Positions 14,559 through 19,558 of a stretch of 19,558 nucleotides of DNA are shown here, one piece after another. Numbering within the stretch: position 1 is the stretch's first letter; the number at the start of each line of letters is the position of its first letter. A program made the translations under genes and the position numbers. Source of the DNA: JBCCMB01 sp039026555 (GTDB lineage Bacteria > Pseudomonadota > Alphaproteobacteria > Caulobacterales > Hyphomonadaceae); assembly GCA_039026555.1 (NCBI GenBank), contig JBCCMB010000044.1:1-19558 (forward strand), given 5' to 3'. Below the pieces are notes generated by a model. The model was given only the letters and a program-made list of their open reading frames with translations. It searched no databases and was not told the DNA's origin.

Positions 14559-16280
14559 ATGGCCCGCTACCTCATTACGTCCGCGCTGCCCTACATCAAT
14601 GGAATCAAGCATCTCGGTAATCTCGCGGGATCCATGCTGCCGGCGGACGTCTATGCGCGGTTTCAGCGTCTGCGCGGCCATGAGGTGCTTTATATCTGCG
14701 CGACGGACGAGCACGGCACCCCAGCGGAGCTCGCCGCACAAGAAGCCGGCGTCAGCGTTCAGGATTATTGCGACGCGCAGCACGAGATTCAAAAGGCCGC
14801 AGGCGAGGGGTTTGATTTATCCTTCGATTGGTTTGGACGATCTTCGAACGCGCCGAACCACGAGCTAACGCAGCATTTCGCGGAGCGGTTGGAGGCCGCC
14901 GGACTAATTGAAGAGCGGGTCTCGAAACAGGTCTATTCCGTCGATGACGGTCGGTTCCTGCCTGATCGCTATGTCGAAGGCATTTGCCCTCATTGCGGAT
15001 ATGAAAAAGCGCGCGGCGACCAGTGCGACAATTGCGGACGCTTATTGGATCCGGTGGATCTGAAAGAGCCTTACTCAGCGGTGTCTGGCTCCAAGAACAT
15101 TGAGGTGCGCGACACGCGGCATCTCTTCCTCCTTCAGGAAAGGATGCAGGACCGCATTCGCGATTGGGTGGATGAGGCCGAAGACTGGCCGCAATTGGCG
15201 CGGTCAATCGCCTATAAATGGTTGGATGAAGGTCTGCAGGATCGTGCGATTACACGTGATTTGTCTTGGGGCGTCGAAGTTCTGAAAGATGGCGCGCCGC
15301 GCCCGGGTTTCGAAGACAAAGTTTTCTACGTTTGGTTCGACGCGCCGGTCGAATATATCGGAGCAACGGTGGAATGGGCGCAGGCGACCGGGCGGGAAGA
15401 CGCCGCGTGGGAACGCTGGTGGCGGACCGACAAAGGCGCCGACGACGTCTCCTATGTTCAATTCATGGGCAAAGACAATGTCGCTTTCCACACGGTTAGT
15501 TTCCCAGTCACGATTTTCGGCTCCGGAGAACCTTGGAAGACCGTCGATAAGCTCAAAGCCTTCAATTGGGTGACCTGGTATGGCGGCAAATTCTCCACCA
15601 GCCAAAAGCGTGGCGTCTTTATGGACCAAGCGTTGGATTTGCTGCCCGCTGACTATTGGCGCTGGCAATTGATCGCGAACGCGCCGGAGGGCGCCGACGC
15701 GGCGTTCACCTGGGAGGGATTTCAGGCCGCGATCAATTCCGACCTCGCCAACGTTCTTGGGAATTTCGTCAATCGGATCACCAAATACTGCGCCTCCAAA
15801 TTTGACGGCGAATTACCCAGCGCTGGTGCATCGGGCGAGGATGAAGCCTGGATTGCGGAGGAGCTGAAAACGCGTCTCGCTGCGATCTCAGACTGTTATG
15901 AGGCGATGGAGTTCCGCAAAGCGGCGTCGGAGACACGCGCGCTTTGGGCCGCAGGCAATGAATATCTCACGCGGGCGGAACCCTGGGTGAAATACAAATC
16001 CGATCTCGACGCCGCAGCCGTCGGCGTTCGTACCGGTCTCAATTTGGTTGCGCTTTTTGGAATCGTCGCACAGCCGATTATTCCTGGCGCCGCGAAAGCG
16101 GTATTGGACGCGCTCGGCGTTCCAGAGGACAATCGGAATTGGCCAGACGCGGACTATGCAGGCCTGCTGGATGCGTTGCCGCATGGCTTGAAGATCACGC
16201 CGCCGCCGGTCTTGTTCGCCAAGATCGAAGATGATCAAGTCGCCGAATGGACGGACCGCTTTGGCGGCAAGGACCAATAG
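14559..16280 (+). CDS. metG: Methionine--tRNA ligase
   Basis: Charges tRNA-Met with methionine using ATP. It is a class I synthetase of 573 residues. The Rossmann core begins YLITSALPYINGIKHLGN, where H18LGN is the HIGH-type motif. CATDEHGTP follows. A zinc knuckle has Cys143, Cys146, Cys156 and Cys159 (CPHCG / CDNCG). FYVWFDAPVEYIGAT, FMGKDNVAFHTV and NWVTWYGGKFSTSQKRG follow; K344FSTS is the KMSKS-loop equivalent. An alpha-helical anticodon-binding domain (about 395-560) includes DLANVLGNFVNRI and LTRAEPWVKYK. The C-terminal tRNA-binding (Trbp111-like) domain of E. coli-type enzymes is absent. It starts at ATG 14559 with AGGCGAG upstream. The gene ends in a terminator that overlaps the end of the convergent membrane-protein gene. 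Identification is secure. Confidence 0.97.
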   Translation: MARYLITSALPYINGIKHLGNLAGSMLPADVYARFQRLRGHEVLYICATDEHGTPAELAAQEAGVSVQDYCDAQHEIQKAAGEGFDLSFDWFGRSSNAPNHELTQHFAERLEAAGLIEERVSKQVYSVDDGRFLPDRYVEGICPHCGYEKARGDQCDNCGRLLDPVDLKEPYSAVSGSKNIEVRDTRHLFLLQERMQDRIRDWVDEAEDWPQLARSIAYKWLDEGLQDRAITRDLSWGVEVLKDGAPRPGFEDKVFYVWFDAPVEYIGATVEWAQATGREDAAWERWWRTDKGADDVSYVQFMGKDNVAFHTVSFPVTIFGSGEPWKTVDKLKAFNWVTWYGGKFSTSQKRGVFMDQALDLLPADYWRWQLIANAPEGADAAFTWEGFQAAINSDLANVLGNFVNRITKYCASKFDGELPSAGASGEDEAWIAEELKTRLAAISDCYEAMEFRKAASETRALWAAGNEYLTRAEPWVKYKSDLDAAAVGVRTGLNLVALFGIVAQPIIPGAAKAVLDALGVPEDNRNWPDADYAGLLDALPHGLKITPPPVLFAKIEDDQVAEWTDRFGGKDQ

Positions 16281-16302
16281 CCCGGCGCTGGGCTAGGTTT
16301 TT
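16278..16302 (+). terminator. Terminator of metG built around two stop codons
   Basis: TAGCCC pairs with GGGCTA around GGCGCT, followed by GG and five T. The first three bases of the stem are the metG stop. The last three, read on the minus strand, are the stop of the convergent gene. A T-tract exists only on the plus side. Confidence 0.7.
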
Positions 16303-17123
16303 CGGCTCATACGCCAACGGATAAAGCCGAAGAGCGCAGACAATACGCCGGCGATGGCGGCGAGGGCGCCGAAGACGGGCTCGTTTTCTCTTGCGAATGA
16401 GACCAATTGGTCGAGTTGGCGCACTTCTACGGCGATTTTGTCGCGATAGGCGTCCAGTGGTTCGGCGGCTTCAACGCCTGGCGCGTAGCCGAATATCTCC
16501 AGGATCAGCGTATGTTCGCCAGTTTCCGTCGGCGTCACCCGCCACTGCCATCGGTTTTGGGCTCTCGGCGAGAGCTTCTGACGTTTCACGCTGAGCGGGA
16601 TGATTTCAAAGGCGGGGCCCGTCAATTGCGCCGCCACCACGTCGGACAAATCGACGTCCCGTTCAATGATCTCGCCCTCAAAACCTTCCAGGCCAGTGAC
16701 GGGCGCGCCTTCCGGCGTCGCGTCGATAACGAGCGAAATGTCGACCGGTCGGTTGAGCGCCATGGTGCTAGGTGGACGGTTATAGGCCACCGGCCGAGTG
16801 CGGAAGTCCTGGCGCAACGCTTTAGACGAGTCTGCGTTTGTCGTCGCAGGCGCGAAAGGCGCGTCAAACTCCAAGCTTTCGGCGCCGAAATTATCGCTGT
16901 CGGTGATCATAGCGTTCGCTGGAACGCCGGCGTCTGAGGCTGCGGCCGGCGCCGCCGGCGCGGGGACGGGCGGTGGCGATGTCGAATCCGTCATTGGCGG
17001 CGCGTCGGCCGGCACAAAGGGCGCGTCTGCGGACGCCGTTTCGACCGGTTCGCTTGAAAACCAAATATAAGCCGCCGCGGATAAGAGCGCGATCAAGGCG
17101 AACAGTATCGATAATCCCCGCAT
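16293..17123 (-). CDS. Unidentified protein with two membrane helices and a beta-rich domain
   Basis: 276 residues; I do not recognise a named family. A hydrophobic helix at about 4-22 is followed by a Pro/Ala-rich low-complexity stretch (about 25-75). A beta-rich domain spans about 125-235: PVDISLVIDATP, VAAQLTGPAFEIIPLS, RWQWRVTPTETGEHTLILEIFG and KIAVEVRQ. A second helix at about 250-268 is followed by the basic tail RWRMSRKT. The W-x-W-x-V-x-P then G-x-x-x-L-x-L pattern resembles Ig-like domains I recall in bacterial effector or signalling membrane proteins. With an even number of helices, the domain would be periplasmic if the C-terminus is inside, as the basic tail suggests. AAGGTG lies just upstream of the ATG. 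It is convergent with metG and downstream of rlmB on the same strand, 93 bp away. Function unknown. Confidence 0.8.
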   Translation of the reverse strand: MRGLSILFALIALLSAAAYIWFSSEPVETASADAPFVPADAPPMTDSTSPPPVPAPAAPAAASDAGVPANAMITDSDNFGAESLEFDAPFAPATTNADSSKALRQDFRTRPVAYNRPPSTMALNRPVDISLVIDATPEGAPVTGLEGFEGEIIERDVDLSDVVAAQLTGPAFEIIPLSVKRQKLSPRAQNRWQWRVTPTETGEHTLILEIFGYAPGVEAAEPLDAYRDKIAVEVRQLDQLVSFARENEPVFGALAAIAGVLSALFGFIRWRMSRKT

Positions 17124-17167
17124 GTCACCTTCTCACCGCGTTAAACGTCCGCAACGTCCGCCCGGCT

Positions 17168-17197
17168 GCATCGTCTATGCGAGGCGCGCTGCGTCAA
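17168..17197 (-). promoter_or_regulatory. Candidate promoter upstream of the two-helix membrane protein
   Basis: On the minus strand a good -35 box, TTGACG (17197-17192), about 70 bp before the ATG. The candidate -10 sequences (for example TAGACG) are at suboptimal spacing. Only the -35 box is convincing. Confidence 0.25.
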
Positions 17198-17216
17198 GAG
17201 GTTTGGCTGACATATG

Positions 17217-18026
17217 CTATTTGTTGGAAGCCGAACGGGCCAATTCGTAGACGGCGATCGCCCCGGCGTTGGAGACGTTCAAACTCTCCATGTCAGCGCG
17301 GATCGGGATGCGCGCCAGCTGGCTGCAAGCGGAGGCGACGGCGGGGCGAAGTCCTGTCCCTTCCGCGCCTAACACAATCGCCGTCGGCGCTGTATCATCT
17401 AATGCCGTTTCTAGCGATGTTGCCGCCTCGCCGGCGAGCCCTACGACATTCCAACCTGCGTCTGACAAAGCATCCAACGCGCGCGCGATATTGACCACGC
17501 GAATTTCGTCGACGGTTTCGACGGCGCCCGCCGCCGCTTTCGCCAATGCGCCCTGCAGCGGCGGGGCTTTGCGCGTTTGCATCACGACGCCCTTCACCCC
17601 AAAGGCCGCCGCCGATCGGTAGATCGCCCCGACATTCTGAGGATCGGTGACCTGGTCCAGCACCAGGAGCGGGCCGTGGCCGGCCGCCGCATCTTCAAGG
17701 GCGGTCGGCTCTAATGCGGCAGCGCGGACGGCTACGCCTTGGTGAACGGCCCCGTCGGGCAGGTGATCGTCCAGCGCTCTTGGCTCCACAAGCTTTGCGA
17801 AAGCGGGCAAATGATCTGGGTCGAGACGAAGCTTCTGGGCCGCATTCCGGCTGAGAAGGGCGTGCTTGATCTCGCGTTTAGGGTTCGCCAAGGCGGCCGC
17901 CGCCGCATGGACGCCCCAAACCCAAACATCATCGCCCATATCGCCGCCGAACCCTGTGCGTTTTCGTCCCGATGCGGATTTGTGGCGATCAGTCGCAGAC
18001 GGCCGGTTGCGTGGTCTGTTCTTCAT
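17217..18026 (-). CDS. rlmB: TrmH/SpoU-family 2'-O-methyltransferase, RlmB type
   Basis: Transfers methyl from S-adenosylmethionine to a ribose 2'-OH, most likely G2251 of 23S rRNA. It has 269 residues. A basic, probably disordered N-terminal tail (1-30) precedes a substrate-binding domain at about 34-105 (VWVWGVHAAAAALANP, HQGVAVRAA). The SPOUT methyltransferase domain with its knot follows. Motif 1 is LVLDQVTDPQNVGAIYRSAAAFG with Asn131 and the catalytic Arg137. Motif 2 is IVLGAEGTGL (217-226). Motif 3 is MESLNVSNAGAIAVYE. The start is less certain: ATG 18026 has no clear ribosome binding site, and an ATG at 17939 (just before VWVWG) is also possible. The basic tail is common in alphaproteobacterial relatives. 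It is divergent from tRNA-Tyr. Assignment to RlmB rather than another TrmH-family member rests on motif and architecture resemblance. Confidence 0.87.
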   Translation of the reverse strand: MKNRPRNRPSATDRHKSASGRKRTGFGGDMGDDVWVWGVHAAAAALANPKREIKHALLSRNAAQKLRLDPDHLPAFAKLVEPRALDDHLPDGAVHQGVAVRAAALEPTALEDAAAGHGPLLVLDQVTDPQNVGAIYRSAAAFGVKGVVMQTRKAPPLQGALAKAAAGAVETVDEIRVVNIARALDALSDAGWNVVGLAGEAATSLETALDDTAPTAIVLGAEGTGLRPAVASACSQLARIPIRADMESLNVSNAGAIAVYELARSASNK

Positions 18027-18125
18027 ATCTATAAGACGCCCTCCGCGTTGTGGGCGAGAAGCTGTCGGTCCTAATCCGACGGGCGTCAAGCCGGCTTGCG
18101 GGCCCCAGAGACGCTCGGCGTTAAT

Positions 18126-18210
18126 GGAGGGGTGGCCGAGTGGTTAAAGGCAGCAGACTGTAAATCTGCCCGCATTGCGTACGCTGGTTCGAATCCAGCC
18201 CCCTCCACCA
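18126..18210 (+). tRNA. tRNA-Tyr, anticodon GUA
   Basis: Acceptor GGAGGGG pairs with CCCCTCC. The anticodon loop is CTGTAAA (anticodon GTA) closed by CAGA/TCTG. There is a long variable arm typical of class II tRNAs and a T-arm with GGTTCGAATCC. CCA is encoded at 18208-18210. The length is 85 nt. Confidence 0.97.
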
Positions 18211-18271
18211 TTTGAAGTCGGCTCTGCGTCGTCTGGGGCAGATCTCTTTTAACATCGACGCGTAAGCTGAA

Positions 18272-18301
18272 GCGAAAATTTGATTTAGGCCGGCGGCCTA
18301 A
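18272..18301 (-). terminator. Terminator-like hairpin containing the stop codon of the histidine phosphatase-like gene
   Basis: On the minus strand TTAGGCC pairs with GGCCTAA around GCC. The TAA in the 3' arm is the gene's stop codon, and ATCAAATTTTC follows. The seven-pair stem and the T-rich but delayed tail make it a moderate terminator for the kdsB operon. Confidence 0.5.
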
Positions 18302-18914
18302 TATCCCATTCCAGAACTCGGGCGTTTCCATCCGTGCCGATCAAAAGACGTCCGTAAGCCCCGGTTCTCAGTTTTTGACGGAAGCTCTTTTTGCTGTCGT
18401 GAATAGCGGCGGCGAGAGCAAAACGCGCCACGCCATTGCTTGTCACGGCGAGTATTGGGCCGGCGGTGGTCGATGTGGCGTTCGCGGCGAGATCGCGGAA
18501 GATTGCGCGCCAATTTTCGGTTAAAGCTTCTAGGTCGACGCGCCAATCCGGCGGCGGCTCGGCGTTCGCCTCCCAAGCATCGAGCGCGGCCTGGCCGATG
18601 CGCGCGACGACGTCCGCTTCCGGCGCGCCTTCGTCCGGGCCATAGTCGATTTCGGTCAGGCGCGCGTCGACATCGATCAGGACTGGAGACGCCGTCGCGC
18701 GCCGGACGATGTCTGCTGTGGAGGTCGCCCGTTTCAGCGGGGACGCAATGATGCGCGCGAAGGCGCCGTATGTCTCAGAGAGGTGCGCGCCCACCGTCTG
18801 CGCCTGAGCGCGACCTGAAACTGAAAGGTCGAGATCCGTTCGGGCGCCCACCCGCAAAACGACATCGCCTTTGTCGAACGTGTTCCCATGGCGCAGTACA
18901 ATCAGCTCAGTCAT
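18285..18914 (-). CDS. Histidine phosphatase-superfamily protein lacking the second catalytic His
   Basis: 209 residues. The branch-1 histidine phosphatase signature is ELIVLRHGNT with Arg8 and the nucleophile His9. It is followed by LSVSGRAQA, the second phosphate-pocket arginine in IASPLKRATSTA (Arg62), and an acidic candidate at Glu88 in LTEIDYGPDEG. The C-terminal motif, normally S-H-G, reads TSNGVARF, so Asn160 replaces the second catalytic histidine. Activity may be altered or the substrate unusual. The ATG at 18914 overlaps the end of kdsB by 8 bp (ATGACTGA), implying translational coupling and a possible role in sugar-nucleotide or LPS metabolism. The substrate cannot be read from the sequence. 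An upstream ATG at 18941 is unlikely, since it lies further inside kdsB and family members start at this MTELIVLRHG. Confidence 0.85.
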   Translation of the reverse strand: MTELIVLRHGNTFDKGDVVLRVGARTDLDLSVSGRAQAQTVGAHLSETYGAFARIIASPLKRATSTADIVRRATASPVLIDVDARLTEIDYGPDEGAPEADVVARIGQAALDAWEANAEPPPDWRVDLEALTENWRAIFRDLAANATSTTAGPILAVTSNGVARFALAAAIHDSKKSFRQKLRTGAYGRLLIGTDGNARVLEWDIRPPA

Positions 18915-19558
18915 CAAAAAAGACCGCATCCGGATCGCCATGCGCAGCGATCAATTTTTCGAGCCGTTCTAAATCGTCGGGGGCGTCGACGCCGCTGGTG
19001 GCGATCGCCGCGTCCTCAACTTCTACGCATTTGATAGAAATCCCATTCTCCAGAAGGCGCAATTGTTCAAGACCTTCCAATTGCTCGTAGTAAGACGGAG
19101 GAAGCGCCGCGAACCGTTTCAAGGCCTCCAGGCGATAGCCGTAAATGCCCACATGCCGGTAGATAGGCGATAAATGATCGGCCGCTCTTAGCTTATCCTC
19201 GCCGCGTATGGCCGGTAGGATGGATTTCGAAAACCACAGCGCGCGGTCATTCGGTCCGATCAGACATGTGGTGCCGCTAAAGGGCGTGGTTTGTTTGGCT
19301 TGGCGCAATTGATCGAGCGCCGGCCAATCAAGCCGCAAGCATGGGGTCGCTACCTGAACGGTCTGATCATCCAGCAGCGCTTTGACGACATCCACGATGT
19401 AGGCGATCGGCGTGAATGGCGCATCGCCTTGTAGATTGACGATGATCTCGGGCGTTTCTCCTTGGGCGTCGGCCGCCGCAAGCGCTCGGTCCGACCCGCT
19501 GGCGATCGAAGTCGACGTCATAATGGTGTTTAGGCCCGCGCGATCGCAATGATCGACG
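18907..19558 (-). CDS. kdsB: 3-deoxy-manno-octulosonate cytidylyltransferase, 5' end cut off by the window edge
   Basis: Couples Kdo to CMP using CTP (CMP-Kdo plus pyrophosphate), the activation step for the LPS inner core. The frame stays open to the edge and gives 216 residues. About the first 30, with the CTP-binding start of the enzyme, are missing. Visible signatures: DRAGLNTIMTSTSIASGSDR; EIIVNLQGDAPF (the family QGDEP site, here QGDAP, with the metal-binding Asp kept); WFSKSILPAIR, the equivalent of the usual YFSRSPIP; and HVGIYGYRLEALKRFAALPPSYYEQLEGLEQLRLLENG, which strongly identifies KdsB. It ends in an 8-bp overlap with the downstream phosphatase-like gene, so the two form an operon. 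This confirms an LPS-bearing Gram-negative host. Confidence 0.95.
   Translation of the reverse strand, partial: VDHCDRAGLNTIMTSTSIASGSDRALAAADAQGETPEIIVNLQGDAPFTPIAYIVDVVKALLDDQTVQVATPCLRLDWPALDQLRQAKQTTPFSGTTCLIGPNDRALWFSKSILPAIRGEDKLRAADHLSPIYRHVGIYGYRLEALKRFAALPPSYYEQLEGLEQLRLLENGISIKCVEVEDAAIATSGVDAPDDLERLEKLIAAHGDPDAVFFDD

Noticed and set aside
666..18210. Integrative elements at the three tRNA genes
   Set aside because: I saw no integrase, and no repeated tRNA 3' end nearby that would mark an attachment site.

Overview
The window is about 19.6 kb of chromosomal DNA from a Gram-negative bacterium. It looks alphaproteobacterial, perhaps from the Caulobacterales/Hyphomonadales/Parvularculales side. 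The signs are two TonB-dependent receptors, KdsB (Kdo for LPS), an orphan NasT-like ANTAR regulator, an alphaproteobacterial-style RlmB with a basic N-terminal tail, and fairly GC-rich coding sequence. The lineage is inferred from gene character only. I see no phage genes, insertion sequences, CRISPR array or integrase. Both window edges cut genes: purU on the left lacks its 3' end and kdsB on the right lacks its 5' end.

Layout. Positions 1-740 (minus): purU and tRNA-Gly(UCC). Positions 870-3352 (minus): the first TonB-dependent receptor, with a clear terminator. Positions 3353-3942: a 590-bp divergent intergenic region. Positions 3943-7140 (plus): a NasT-like ANTAR protein, a 389-bp gap, then a tight pair made of a TauE/SafE-type anion exporter and a fold-type I aminotransferase with a twin-arginine lipoprotein signal. 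Positions 7214-8648 (minus): a DUF1428 protein and cysteine synthase. Positions 8840-11317 (minus): the second TonB-dependent receptor, with a strong terminator. Positions 11605-11680 (minus): tRNA-Thr(UGU). Positions 11766-13307 (minus): a membrane-anchored TIR-domain protein. Positions 13511-13939 (plus): a small OmpA-like periplasmic protein, whose end overlaps the convergent DUF1761 membrane protein. Positions 14559-16280 (plus): metG, convergent with an unidentified two-helix membrane protein. Positions 17217-18026 (minus): an RlmB-type rRNA methyltransferase. Positions 18126-18210 (plus): tRNA-Tyr. Positions 18285-19558 (minus): an overlapping pair of a histidine phosphatase-like protein and kdsB.

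How the genes relate. Most of the window is housekeeping: translation (metG, rlmB, three tRNAs), one-carbon/purine metabolism (purU), cysteine synthesis (cysK) and LPS Kdo activation (kdsB). A cell-envelope theme runs through the rest: two outer-membrane receptors, an OmpA-like protein, the DUF1761 protein, the exporter, the exported aminotransferase, the TIR protein and the two-helix protein. There is a loose sulfur/amino-acid theme (TauE-type exporter, exported aminotransferase, cysK), but it is not proven. The least ordinary items are the exporter/Tat-lipoprotein aminotransferase pair, the membrane-tethered TIR protein with an intact NADase-type glutamate and an Ig-like middle domain, the histidine phosphatase with Asn in place of the second catalytic His, the dockerin-like calcium loop in the first receptor, and two places where stop codons sit inside terminator stems.
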